The notes under the pieces: generated by a model
The model's database searches: none
Seen by the model: only the letters and a program-made list of their open reading frames with translations
What the model was told of the DNA's origin: nothing
Part shown: positions 1 to 8,230 of the stretch, in pieces
Numbering within the stretch: position 1 is the first letter of the stretch
Layout of the letters: each line of letters begins with the position of its first letter
Made by a program: the position numbers and the translations under genes
From: Pseudomonadota bacterium
Lineage (GTDB): Bacteria; Pseudomonadota; Gammaproteobacteria; Steroidobacterales; Steroidobacteraceae
Reading direction: 5' to 3'
Assembly (NCBI GenBank): GCA_025355105.1
Contig: JANYAE010000103.1
Span: forward strand, 1 to 51,708
DNA: 51,708 bases

Positions 1-180
1 ACCGGAGCGGAAGCGACGATCGGTCATTCGGCGGCGGCCGCCGGAGTTCGATCGTCCGATCACGGTGCCGGTCCTCCGGACGCCAGGATCAGGATGCCGG
101 CTCGACCAGCCGACCGCCGGCGGTGTGTGGTCGGCCGGCCAACTGCTGCAATCGGCCTGCGGCCCCGGACGAAGGCGTGC

Positions 181-1236
181 CTACGGCCTCCGCGGTGCGA
201 CAATCGCGTCGCGAATCGCCGCCTGCGGCGTGCCGGTCTCGAGCTGGACGGCGCCATCGTGGATCCGGATGCCGAGCCGATCCCACAGGCTAGCGAGGCT
301 CGGCGCTGACGGCGTGTCGCGCATGGCGCGGTAGCTCTCTACGAGCACCGACGTGCCGGTCGCCGCATCGCCGGTTTCGAAGACACGCTCGATCGCCCAG
401 CGGGAACCCATTCCGCCGCTGTCGCCGAGGACGGCGCGCAGCGCGTCCTGTAGGCCGCGCCGGTTCCCGGAGCGCTCGTGAATCGCGACGTCGGCTGCGA
501 GGCAGAAGACCGCGCCGCCCCAGTACGTCCTGCCCCAGGTATGCGTATGGTCGAGGCCCTGATCGCCTGCCGCCGGCATGCCCTTCGGCATGGCCTCGAC
601 ATCCTCCTGCCACAGTTCGCGCGCGTCCAGATTGCCGGCCTGGACGCGCGCGATGCCCTCAACGTAGGTGGCTAACCCCTCCGCCAGCCAGGCATGCGCT
701 TCGCCGACCTCGGGCAGCGCGAGATGGGTCATCTCGTGGACCAGGACCCAGTCCGCGAACAGCTCGGAACGCGTGACCTCTCGACCGACGGTCAGGCGGA
801 TACCCGGCTCCGGCGCGACGAACGCCTGGCCATGACGGACGCCATGGCCGTCAACAGTCGTGATCCGCAGCTCCGCCGACGGCACCGGGAAGCGACCGTA
901 GTAGCCGACGACGATCTTCGCAGAGCGGCGAACCCACTCGATGATTTCGTCCGGCGGAAGTTCCAACGAGGCGGGGTCTAGACGCACGTGCAGCCGAGCA
1001 CCGGCCACGATGACGTCGTTCTCAATGGGTATACGGGCGCCTGCGGCATCACTTGAGCGCGCGCCGGAGGAGGGGAACGCCCACGCGAAGGCGATCAGCA
1101 GCACAAGGCACCGGCGGAGCGCTTCGGGCGGTCGGCGCCCGCTGATCGATGCGCCAGCGCGTTGGTGGAACGCGGCCGTGAATCTGCTGCCGTCAGTTCG
1201 GCCGCTTGAGCGGTGGGATGGGGGCGGCGCCCCCAT
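181..1236 (-). CDS. Secreted HExxH metalloprotease-like protein (gluzincin type)
   Basis: A 351-residue protein with a hydrophobic stretch at about residues 41-60 (LVLLIAFAWAFPSSGA) that fits a signal peptide. HEMTH at residues 167-171 followed 11 residues later by WLAEGLATY (183-191) is the gluzincin zinc site: two His plus a downstream Glu. This makes it a probable zinc peptidase of the exported peptidase-MA-like group; its substrate is unknown. The start is doubtful: the ATG used here sits inside a perfect 11-bp hairpin (1215-1239), so a later in-frame GTG such as the one at 1104 may be used, although that would shorten the positively charged n-region. It follows the bufferin-like gene on the same strand, with the hairpin between them. 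The family call rests on motif only. Confidence 0.7.
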   Translation of the reverse strand: MGAPPPSHRSSGRTDGSRFTAAFHQRAGASISGRRPPEALRRCLVLLIAFAWAFPSSGARSSDAAGARIPIENDVIVAGARLHVRLDPASLELPPDEIIEWVRRSAKIVVGYYGRFPVPSAELRITTVDGHGVRHGQAFVAPEPGIRLTVGREVTRSELFADWVLVHEMTHLALPEVGEAHAWLAEGLATYVEGIARVQAGNLDARELWQEDVEAMPKGMPAAGDQGLDHTHTWGRTYWGGAVFCLAADVAIHERSGNRRGLQDALRAVLGDSGGMGSRWAIERVFETGDAATGTSVLVESYRAMRDTPSAPSLASLWDRLGIRIHDGAVQLETGTPQAAIRDAIVAPRRP

Positions 1237-1239
1237 CCC
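1215..1239. terminator. Perfect 11-bp GC-rich hairpin downstream of the bufferin-like gene
   Basis: GGGATGGGGGC (1215-1225) pairs perfectly with GCCCCCATCCC (1229-1239) around a 3-base loop. It begins about 20 bases after the stop codon of the cysteine-rich gene read on the minus strand, as expected for transcription termination or 3' end protection. There is no T-tract, so an intrinsic terminator is not certain. It also overlaps the annotated start of the next minus-strand gene. Confidence 0.5.
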
Positions 1240-1260
1240 CGGACGCCGATCGATGACCGA

Positions 1261-1518
1261 TCAGCCCTTCTTCGCTTTGGCCTTGGCTGCGTCGCAGTCC
1301 TTGGCCGTCATCTCGAGAAAGCCCTTGCCCTTGCACGAGTTCTGACCCTTGCACGAGTTGGCGGCCGACTTGCACGCCGACGTTCCCTTGCACGAGTTGA
1401 CGCCGTCGCAATGCATCTTCGCTTCCTCAGCGGCGGCCGTCGTCAGCGGCGCGGTGCTGAACAGCAGTGCAGCCGCGGTAGCGATCGCCGCCCCGGACAG
1501 GCTCTTGGCAGTGGACAT
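1261..1518 (-). CDS. Bufferin-like cysteine-rich RiPP precursor (BufA2 type)
   Basis: An 85-residue exported protein. An N-terminal signal peptide runs to about residue 30 (ends TTAAAEE). The short mature part carries six Cys (37, 43, 49, 56, 62, 75), three of them in SCKG repeats (NSCKG, NSCKG, NSCKG) followed by GKGFLEMT. This matches the BufA2/bufferin family: periplasmic metal-buffering peptides whose cysteines are known in other proteobacteria to be modified by an MNIO (DUF692) enzyme with a DUF2063 partner, and which often lie with a DoxX gene. Here a DoxX gene lies about 1 kb upstream on the same strand, but no DUF692 or DUF2063 gene is present. The ATG has a good AAGGGGG ribosome site. 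Family call is confident; modification and metal binding are inferred. Confidence 0.75.
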   Translation of the reverse strand: MSTAKSLSGAAIATAAALLFSTAPLTTAAAEEAKMHCDGVNSCKGTSACKSAANSCKGQNSCKGKGFLEMTAKDCDAAKAKAKKG

Positions 1519-1563
1519 GGAAACCCCCTTCTTGGGTTGATGAGAATCAGGCTTCTTCGCGGT

Positions 1564-1583
1564 CGCGACTCTGGAAAGTCGCG
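1564..1583. promoter_or_regulatory. Inverted repeat in the bufferin-gene leader
   Basis: CGCGACT (1564-1570) and AGTCGCG (1577-1583) form a 7-bp stem with a 6-base loop, 46 bases upstream of the bufferin-like start codon. It could be a 5' UTR hairpin or a regulator site. No clear promoter boxes could be assigned around it. Confidence 0.3.
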
Positions 1584-1779
1584 GGCCACGAGGATACGAC
1601 CGGAGCGGAGTCGGAATTATTACGTTTCAGCAGGATCAACGACCACAGCGCTGCTGCGATGCAGCAGCACGCTGTTGTGTTGCATCGCGGAGGCTGCGGC
1701 ACCGGGACGCAGTCCCGATCGTTCGCGAAAAGGATCGGAGCGCCGTACGCGCGTCTGCTCTGCGCCGCGGTGTCCGCCT

Positions 1780-2483
1780 CGCCGCCGAGGGTGAGCGACA
1801 TCCGATGCGAACGCACCAGTACGCGCACGTCGGGGTCGCGAGCGATGCGTCCGATCACCGATGGCCGCATGCGCAGCGCGCGCTCGCCGCCGTCGCCGTT
1901 GGTGTCGCCGCTGAACGTGACCCAGGTGCCGGCGCTTGCGACGCGGTATGCGCTCGCCGCTGGCATCGTGGAGCTGCCGGATCTCGCCGTGGCGGAGCTT
2001 GAGGTCGTGCGGCTCGAGCCGGTAGACGTCAGACCGCGGCGCGCTCGCGCAGCCAGCGAGTTAGCGATGGAGGCCACGCGGCGCGTCGAACAGTGCATTC
2101 GCCAGGCGGCTGGTCGAGGGAAACGCGCCTTTGCCGGCGGGATCGTACAACGGCAGCGGCGCCGCGCGGTTCTCGAAAAAGGACGACTTCACGAGCGCGG
2201 GGAGGCCGGCCGTGTGATCGACGTGCGGGTGAGTGAGCAGCATGGTCGCGAGCGGTGCGCATGTCGCGCCGCTTTGCCCGAAGCGCAGTGCTGAGCCGCC
2301 GCCCGCGTCGATGAGCACCGTGGGCCTGCCGCCGGACCAGAGCAGGTAGCTGCTGGAGGCGCGCTGGTCCCGGAGCTCCGGCTCGCCGGGGCCGAGCACC
2401 TACAGCGCCGTGCCGCGCGGATCGCAGTGCGCTGGGGGCTCTGCGCGCGCCACGATCAGAGCTCTCGCGCACAGCGCGAACAT
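1780..2483 (-). pseudogene. Decayed secreted metallo-beta-lactamase-fold hydrolase
   Basis: Read on the minus strand, a signal-peptide-like segment (MFALCARALIVARAEPP) starts at 2483 and runs into an in-frame TAG at 2400-2402. Directly after it the frame continues as a recognisable MBL-fold domain: SSYLLWSGGRPTVLIDAGGG, then the metal-binding TMLLTHPHVDHTAGL, up to a second stop near 2061. Homology resumes in other frames: YRLEPHDLKLRHG near 2000, then AYRVASAGTWVTFSGDTNG near 1920, and PSVIGRIARDPDVRVLVRSH near 1830. The spacing between the GDTNG and PSVIGRIA blocks is far shorter than in intact relatives, so an internal deletion is likely. A stop, at least two frameshifts and a deletion make this a pseudogene. 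The block assignments come from family knowledge; the ends are approximate. Confidence 0.65.
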
Positions 2484-2555
2484 GACGGCGCTGACGGCCA
2501 AGCTCAACCTGCGCGGCCTGCGCCCGCACTGGCCGTCACTGCGCGTCAGACCGGC

Positions 2556-3014
2556 TCAGGCCGATGCCCGCCTCGCGAGCGGCGCCAGCAGCCGATCGAG
2601 CGACAGGCTGCCTGCCCCGGCGATAGCCAGCCAAAGGAAGATAGCGAGGTAGGCGGTCTCATCGAAGCTGAGCAGCGACTCAAGCGAGTCCACCTGATCC
2701 CACTTCGCGGAGCGGATGGCGACGATCATCGTCACGCCGAGGGCGCCGGCCGAGATCCGCGTCAGCAAGCCCACGAGCAGGAAGAGTCCGCCGACTAACT
2801 CGACTCCCGAAACGAACGGCGTCAGGAGCTGCGGGAAGGGAATACCCCAGCTGACGAAGTTCTCGGTAATCTGCGGCAGGTTCTGGAGTTTGCCCCAGCC
2901 GCTCCACAGGAACACCCAGCCGACGGTGATGCGCGCGAACAGCGGCCCGAGCCACGTCAGATGGCCGGCGGTCCGCTCCGGCCAGCCGATCAGCCCGTCG
3001 ATCAGCTTCTTCAT
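2556..3014 (-). CDS. DoxX family membrane protein
   Basis: 152 residues from the ATG at 3014 (MKKLIDGL), chosen over a longer reading because GAGGCGAGG lies just upstream. It has four hydrophobic segments and the typical DoxX pattern: ARITVGWVFLWSGWGKLQN near the N-terminus, FVSGVELVGGLFLLVGLLTR in the middle and a final FLWLAIAGAGSLSLD helix. DoxX proteins are small inner-membrane proteins tied to redox or thiol stress and are frequent partners of bufferin precursors. The BufA2-like gene lies downstream on the same strand, separated by the decayed MBL gene. A functional link is inferred from this family-level association only. Confidence 0.85.
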   Translation of the reverse strand: MKKLIDGLIGWPERTAGHLTWLGPLFARITVGWVFLWSGWGKLQNLPQITENFVSWGIPFPQLLTPFVSGVELVGGLFLLVGLLTRISAGALGVTMIVAIRSAKWDQVDSLESLLSFDETAYLAIFLWLAIAGAGSLSLDRLLAPLARRASA

Positions 3015-3150
3015 GGTAAACCTCGCCTCTGTCGTTGACGGGCCGCAGCCCAAAGCGGAGGGACGCTAAGCGGCACACCGAGGTAGCCATGGCGCCGTTG
3101 AAAGTTCCAGCCGGGTGCCGCGACTGCCGGACACCCGCCGACCTGCGGGG

Positions 3151-3417
3151 CTAGCGGAGTTGACTGTCCTTGCTGCCGCGTCGGTTGTAGCCGCTGAAAT
3201 GCTTGGCCTCGGCGTCGGCGGAAGCCTGGCAGGGGACGCAAAGCCGTACGCCAGGGATCGCGACGCGCCGGGCTTCCGGAATCACGTCGCCGCAGCCGTC
3301 GCAGTGCGTCGCGCCTGGACCGGACGGCAACCGCTGCTGAGCGCGCTTGATGCCGTCCTTGACGGTGGCATCGATCTGATCCTGAACGGCACCGTCGCCG
3401 GCCCAACCTGTCGCCAC
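3151..3417 (-). CDS. ybiI: DksA/TraR-type C4 zinc-finger protein (YbiI-like)
   Basis: From the GTG at 3417 this gives 88 residues, the usual length of Escherichia coli YbiI. It begins ATGWAGDGAVQDQIDATVKD and ends GYNRRGSKDSQLR, both highly similar to YbiI. The C4 zinc finger is CDGCGDVIPEARRVAIPG followed by LCVPCQ. A GGGAG ribosome site lies about 9 bases before the GTG; an upstream reading to 3522 in the same frame lacks similarity and is ignored. The family is related to DksA/TraR, which act on RNA polymerase, but the role of YbiI itself is poorly known. Confidence 0.88.
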   Translation of the reverse strand: MATGWAGDGAVQDQIDATVKDGIKRAQQRLPSGPGATHCDGCGDVIPEARRVAIPGVRLCVPCQASADAEAKHFSGYNRRGSKDSQLR

Positions 3418-3576
3418 GAGCGTACTCCCAACTGAGTACCCGAAGGATAGGGCTCCACCGGGCGCGTGGAAAGGGGCCTCCGGCTCCCGGCCGTAACGCG
3501 CGGGTCGGCGCCCGCTCGGCAATCGCAGCGATCGCCGAGGGCCGCCTGCCGCTGTCGCAACCGCAACGCGGCTCAG

Positions 3577-4338
3577 CTATGGCCGCAGGCGGTAGCCCGT
3601 CCGGAAGATCCACGCGGTGGTCGCGACGCAGGCGCAGAGAAAGACGCCGATCATCGCAAGGCTGAGGCGGATGTCCACGTCCGTCATGTCGAAGAAGCTC
3701 CAGCGAAAGCCGCTGATCAGGTACACGACTGGGTTCACCAGCGCCACCTTCTGCCAGAACGGCGGCAGCATCGTGATGGAGTAGAAACTGCCACCGAGGA
3801 AGGTCAGCGGCATGACGACCAGCATCGGCACGAACTGCAGCTGCTCGAAGCTGTCCGCCCAGATTCCGAGAATGAAGCCGAACAGGCTGAACGTGATCGC
3901 GGTCAGCGCCAGAAACAGCAGCATTGCGGCCGGATGCGCGATCTCGAAGGGCACGAAGACGCGGGCGGTCGCGAGAATCAGCATGCCGAGAATCATCGAC
4001 TTGCTGGCCGCCGCGCCGACGTAGCTCACGACGATCTCGACGTACGACACCGGCGCCGACAGCACTTCGTAGATCGTGCCGGTGAACTTCGGGAAGTAGA
4101 TGCCGAAGGACGCGTTCGAGATGCTTTCGGTGAGGACCGACAGCATGATCAGGCCCGGCACGATGAACGCGCCGTAGCGGACCCCGCCGATGTCCGTCAT
4201 GCGTGAACCGATGGCGGCACCGAAGACGACGAAGTACAGGGACGTCGAGATGACCGGCGTCACGATGCTCTGCAGCAGCGTGCGCCGCGTACGCGCCATC
4301 TCGAACGAGTAGATGGCGCGAATCGCCGGAAGGTTCAC
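3577..4338 (-). CDS. ABC-2 type transporter permease
   Basis: 253 residues with about six membrane segments, starting [18 protein letters not shown] and ending RTGYRLRP. The pattern [19 protein letters not shown], the central [19 protein letters not shown] and the late [18 protein letters not shown] segment are typical of ABC-2 exporter permeases. The GTG start (4336-4338) overlaps the stop codon of the ATPase gene, so the two are translationally coupled and form one exporter. The exported substrate cannot be told from sequence. Confidence 0.9.
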   Translation of the reverse strand: MNLPAIRAIYSFEMARTRRTLLQSIVTPVISTSLYFVVFGAAIGSRMTDIGGVRYGAFIVPGLIMLSVLTESISNASFGIYFPKFTGTIYEVLSAPVSYVEIVVSYVGAAASKSMILGMLILATARVFVPFEIAHPAAMLLFLALTAITFSLFGFILGIWADSFEQLQFVPMLVVMPLTFLGGSFYSITMLPPFWQKVALVNPVVYLISGFRWSFFDMTDVDIRLSLAMIGVFLCACVATTAWIFRTGYRLRP

Positions 4339-5261
4339 TGCGGCCTCCTGACCAGATTGACGAAGATGTCCTCGAGCGAGCTCTGCGAGGTCTGAAGGTC
4401 CTTGAAGCGAATCCCCGCCGTGTGCAGCTGCTCGAGCAGGCTTGCGATGCCGGTGCGCTCGTGCTGCGTATCGTAGGTGAATACCAGCTCCCTGCCGCTC
4501 GCGGCGAGCGCGAGCGGCAGCATCCCGAGCGCGGCCGGAATCGACTCGAGCGGTTGCTGCAAGTGCAACGTCAGCTGCTTCGTGCCGAGCTTGCGGATCA
4601 GGGCCTGTTTGTCTTCGACCAGGATCAACTCGCCGTGGTTGATCACGCCGATCCGGTCGGCCATTTCCTCGGCTTCCTCGATGTAGTGGGTCGTGAGGAT
4701 GATCGTGACGCCGTTCTCGCGCAGCGCCCGGACGGCATCCCACATGGCAATGCGCAGCTCGACGTCAACTCCGGCGGTCGGTTCGTCGAGGAACAGGATC
4801 TCCGGTTCGTGCGACAGGGCCTTCGCGATCATCACGCGGCGCTTCATGCCGCCGGACAGGGTCATGATCTTGCTGTCCTTCTTGTCCCACAGCGACAGGT
4901 CCTTGAGCACCTGCGTGACGTGCGCGGGGTTCGGGCGCTTGCCGAACAGGCCGCGGCTGAAGGAGGTAGTCGCCCACACCGATTCGAACGCCGAGGTCAC
5001 GAGCTCCTGCGGCACGAGACCGATCTTGGCCCGCGCGGCCCGTGCCTCGCGGACCACATCGTGGCCGTCGGCGAGCACCGCGCCCGATGTCGGGTTGACG
5101 ATACCGCAGACGATATTGATCAGGGTCGTCTTGCCAGCGCCGTTCGGGCCGAGCAGCGCAAAGATCTCGCCACGCCGGATCTCGAGGTTGACGTGCTTGA
5201 GGGCCGCGAAGCCCGAGGCGTACGTCTTCGAAAGATTCTGAATCTGAATGATGGGGTGCAT
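4335..5261 (-). CDS. ABC transporter ATP-binding protein (ABC-2 exporter)
   Basis: 308 residues from the ATG at 5261 ([17 protein letters not shown]). Walker A is [11 protein letters not shown], the Q-loop is IGLVPQE, the signature is TLSGGMKRR, Walker B is [12 protein letters not shown] and the switch His is in [15 protein letters not shown]. The C-terminal 70 residues are the usual accessory region of drug/polysaccharide ABC-2 ATPases. An in-frame extension upstream to 5408 has no similarity. It is coupled to the permease by a GTGA overlap and lies 62 bases after the LacI gene on the same strand; whether it belongs to the sugar locus is unclear. Confidence 0.92.
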   Translation of the reverse strand: MHPIIQIQNLSKTYASGFAALKHVNLEIRRGEIFALLGPNGAGKTTLINIVCGIVNPTSGAVLADGHDVVREARAARAKIGLVPQELVTSAFESVWATTSFSRGLFGKRPNPAHVTQVLKDLSLWDKKDSKIMTLSGGMKRRVMIAKALSHEPEILFLDEPTAGVDVELRIAMWDAVRALRENGVTIILTTHYIEEAEEMADRIGVINHGELILVEDKQALIRKLGTKQLTLHLQQPLESIPAALGMLPLALAASGRELVFTYDTQHERTGIASLLEQLHTAGIRFKDLQTSQSSLEDIFVNLVRRPQ

Positions 5262-5323
5262 ATGGGCTAGTGAGGTTGCGTGCCTGCGTCTGCTGATCGG
5301 CGTTGACTCGCGGCGCCGGGCGC

Positions 5324-6418
5324 TCAGCGACGGCGGCGCGGCCGGCTCGTCGAGTCGCGGATCACCAGTTCGAAATCCAGGACCCGCCGCGGCGCCGGGG
5401 TCGGCCAACCCTGCCGGCGCGGGGAATGCTCGATGATCAGCTCGGCCGCCAGGCGCGCCATGGCCGAGACCGGCTGGCGGACGGTGGTCAGCAGCGGCCA
5501 GAGCATCGTCGCGATCGGCGCATCGTCGAAGCCGACCACCGACAGGTGCCCCGGAAGCTGCACGCCGAGGCGATGCGCGACCGAGATGACCGCGGCAGCA
5601 GTCTCGTCGTTACTGGCGAAGATCGCGGACGGCGGCTCCGGATTGCGCAGCATCCGCTCGGCGCAGCTGACACCGTCGGAAAACTGGAAATTGCCGGCCT
5701 CGACCAGCGTCGCGTCAACCGGCACGTCGTGCGCGCGCATTTCGTCGGTGAAGCCGCGGTAGCGCTCCTCGGTGGCGCCGTGGCCGGGGCGACCGAGGAT
5801 GAAGCCGAGGCGCCGGTGCCCGAGGTCGAGCAGATGCGCGGTGAGCTGTCGCGCGGCCTTGTAGTCGTCGATGCCGATCGAGGCCGATTCGTTGTTGTGA
5901 TCGCGCGGCGCGATCCGCACCATCGGGATCGACGCGTCCCTCAGCGTATTGCAGATCAGCCGGTCGTCGCTCAGCGGTGGCAGCAGGATCACGCCGTCCA
6001 GGCGCAGCTGGCGGAGCAGCGCGTTGACCTGGCGGAGCATCTGCGGGCTGTCTCGGTCCCACGGCTCGACCATCAGGTGGTAGCCGGACTCCCGGCAGCG
6101 CTCGGCGGCGCCGGCCTGGAAATCGGTGAGGTAGCCACCCGGCTTGTCGCAGAACAGGCCGATGAGGAACGAGCGGTCGCCGGCCAGCACCCGCGCGCTC
6201 AGGTTCGGCTTGTAGTCCAGCAGTTCGACGGCCCGCATCACGCGCTCGCGCGTGCTCGTGCGGACACCGCTCTCCTCGTTGACGACCCGCGAGACGGTCT
6301 TGGCCGAGACCTCGGCCAGCGCCGCGACGTCGTCGAGGGTGGCGGCCTGCGCGCGCTTCAACGTCGGGTCGTGTGCACTCTTGCCGTGACTCTGGGAGCG
6401 CTTTGCGCCGGAGGTCAT
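5324..6418 (-). CDS. LacI family transcriptional regulator
   Basis: 364 residues. The N-terminal helix-turn-helix and hinge helix are clear: [20 protein letters not shown] at about residues 26-45, then [14 protein letters not shown]. The rest is a periplasmic-binding-protein-like effector domain ([65 protein letters not shown]). It is divergent from the sodium/solute symporter gene, and an operator-like sequence lies between them (6473-6486). Near-identical palindromic cores occur at the GH2 and TonB-receptor promoters, so this protein is the prime candidate regulator of the whole sugar locus. The ligand is unknown but is likely the imported sugar or its phosphate. Confidence 0.92.
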   Translation of the reverse strand: MTSGAKRSQSHGKSAHDPTLKRAQAATLDDVAALAEVSAKTVSRVVNEESGVRTSTRERVMRAVELLDYKPNLSARVLAGDRSFLIGLFCDKPGGYLTDFQAGAAERCRESGYHLMVEPWDRDSPQMLRQVNALLRQLRLDGVILLPPLSDDRLICNTLRDASIPMVRIAPRDHNNESASIGIDDYKAARQLTAHLLDLGHRRLGFILGRPGHGATEERYRGFTDEMRAHDVPVDATLVEAGNFQFSDGVSCAERMLRNPEPPSAIFASNDETAAAVISVAHRLGVQLPGHLSVVGFDDAPIATMLWPLLTTVRQPVSAMARLAAELIIEHSPRRQGWPTPAPRRVLDFELVIRDSTSRPRRRR

Positions 6419-6472
6419 TGAGTCAGTCTCTGCCCGCTGCCATCGGATTCACCGCCGAAGAGTACCCCACCG

Positions 6473-6486
6473 CGCCAGCGCTGACA
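6473..6486. promoter_or_regulatory. Partial LacI-type operator between lacI and the symporter gene
   Basis: CGCCAGCGCTGACA keeps the right half and centre of the perfect palindrome found at 15813-15826 (11 of 14 positions identical; only the left TGT arm differs). It lies 54 bases upstream of the LacI start and about 125 bases upstream of the symporter start, where it could serve autoregulation and control of the symporter. Confidence 0.45.
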
Positions 6487-6610
6487 CGCGGCGCAGCGAT
6501 CGCCGGATGTGCGCCAGCCGTACCACGGTGGCGGCGGAAGCCCCGCGTGGACCCTGCTAGTATCCTCCGCCCGTCTCCAGCGCTGCGGGTCGCGTGGCAC
6601 CGATGCATCT

Positions 6611-8212
6611 TTGGACTTGATCGACCTTCCCAGCCGCGCCGGGCTGGCGGCGGCCGACTGGCTCGTCGTCGCGGGATACCTGGTGGCGCTCGTCACGATC
6701 GGGCTGGTCGTTTCGCGGCGGCACGGTTCGCCCGAAGACTACTTCCTTGCCTCCCGCGACTCTCGCTGGCCGACGATCGGGCTGGCCCTGATCGCGTCCA
6801 ACATATCGTCGACGGCGCTGGTCGGTCTGGCCGGCGCCGCCTACGGGTTCGGCATCGCCGTCTACAACTACGAGTGGGTCGCCGCCGTCATTCTCGTGTT
6901 CTTCTGCGTCTTCCTGCTGCCACAGGTGCTCGCGAGCCGCGTCTTCACCATGCCGCAGTTTCTCGAGCAGCGCTACGATGCCCGGGTGCGCATCTGGTTC
7001 GCGGTGCTGACGCTGTTCCTGAACATATTCGTCGACGCCGCGGGAGCGCTGTACAGCGGCGCGTTGGTGTGTCGGTTGCTGATCCCGGCGGCGCCGCTCT
7101 GGCTGCTGTCGCTGCTGCTCGCTTGTGCGGCGGGCATCTATACGATCGCCGGCGGCCTGCGCGCCGTGCTGCGTACCGAGGTCGTGCAGGCCGCCGTGCT
7201 GATCGCGGGCGCCGCCATCATCTCGTGGTGCGCGTTCGACGCGGTCGGCGGTTGGCACGCGTTCATGCGCCGGGCGGATCCGGCGGCGGTCTCGCTGATA
7301 CGACCGATCGGCGACCCCGGCGTGCCCTGGCTCGGACTGCTGTTCGGCGTACCGCTGCTCGGATTCTACTACTGGTGCACGAACCAGTTCATCGTGCAGC
7401 GCATCCTGTCCGCACGGGACCTCGATCACGGGCGCAGCGGCGCGCTGCTCGCGGGACTGCTGAAATTGCCGGTGCTGTTCCTCATGGTCCTGCCCGGCGC
7501 CTGCGCGGTGTTCTTGTTCCCGCGCCTGCCACGACCGGACCTTGTATATCCGGCCCTGATCGTCGGCATCTTGCCGGTCGGAGTCGCCGGTTTCCTGGTC
7601 GCCGGGTTCATCGCCGCGACGATGAGTTCCGTGGCGTCAACCCTGAACTCCGCCGGCACCATGATCACGATGGATCTCGTGCATCGCCTGCGGCCGGAAC
7701 TGGGCGACCGGCGGGTCGTGGCGATCGGTCGGGCGAGCACCGCGGCGTGCCTCGCGATCGCGCTGCTCTGGGCACCGCAGCTTGAGCGCCTGCCGTCCCT
7801 CTGGCAGTACCTGCAGGCCGTGCTCGCCTATGCGGTGCCGCCGATCGTCGCGCTGTTCCTGGTCGGGCTCTTCTGGCGCGGCGCCAACGCGACCGGCGCG
7901 CGTGCAACGCTGTTGTTCGGCTCGCTGTGCGGCTTCGGTCTGTTCCTCGCGAACGCCGTCTTCGACGTGACGCACCTGCACTTCCTGTACGCGGCGCCGA
8001 TTCTGTTCGTGATCGACGTCGCCATCCTGGTCACCGTCAGTCGCGCCTGGCCGTCGCCGCGGACAGCGGCGGTGGAGTTGCTGCACTGGTCGCGGCAGGC
8101 GTTCGCACTTGAGTCGACTCGGCTCGACCGCCTGCCGCCTTGGCGAAACTATCGCTATCAGGCGGTAGTGCTGCTCGCGCTCACCGCCTGGGTCGTGATC
8201 ACGTTTCGCTGA
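6611..8212 (+). CDS. Sodium:solute symporter (SSS/SLC5 family), sugar type
   Basis: About 533 residues if the TTG at 6611 is used; the true start is uncertain because no ATG lies near the first membrane helix (ADWLVVAGYLVALVTIGLVV). Thirteen or so hydrophobic segments follow, with SSS hallmarks: GSPEDYFLASRDSRWPTIG, ALIASNISSTALVGLAGAAY, GGLRAVLRTEVVQAAVLIAG, YYWCTNQFIVQRILSARDL and GFIAATMSSVASTLNSAGTM. Members of this branch import sugars such as glucose or galactose with sodium. It is divergent from lacI and converges with the FucP-like gene 18 bases away, so the locus encodes two different inner-membrane importers. Confidence 0.88.
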   Translation: MDLIDLPSRAGLAAADWLVVAGYLVALVTIGLVVSRRHGSPEDYFLASRDSRWPTIGLALIASNISSTALVGLAGAAYGFGIAVYNYEWVAAVILVFFCVFLLPQVLASRVFTMPQFLEQRYDARVRIWFAVLTLFLNIFVDAAGALYSGALVCRLLIPAAPLWLLSLLLACAAGIYTIAGGLRAVLRTEVVQAAVLIAGAAIISWCAFDAVGGWHAFMRRADPAAVSLIRPIGDPGVPWLGLLFGVPLLGFYYWCTNQFIVQRILSARDLDHGRSGALLAGLLKLPVLFLMVLPGACAVFLFPRLPRPDLVYPALIVGILPVGVAGFLVAGFIAATMSSVASTLNSAGTMITMDLVHRLRPELGDRRVVAIGRASTAACLAIALLWAPQLERLPSLWQYLQAVLAYAVPPIVALFLVGLFWRGANATGARATLLFGSLCGFGLFLANAVFDVTHLHFLYAAPILFVIDVAILVTVSRAWPSPRTAAVELLHWSRQAFALESTRLDRLPPWRNYRYQAVVLLALTAWVVITFR

Positions 8213-8230
8213 CGGCGGTGCGTTGTCTGA

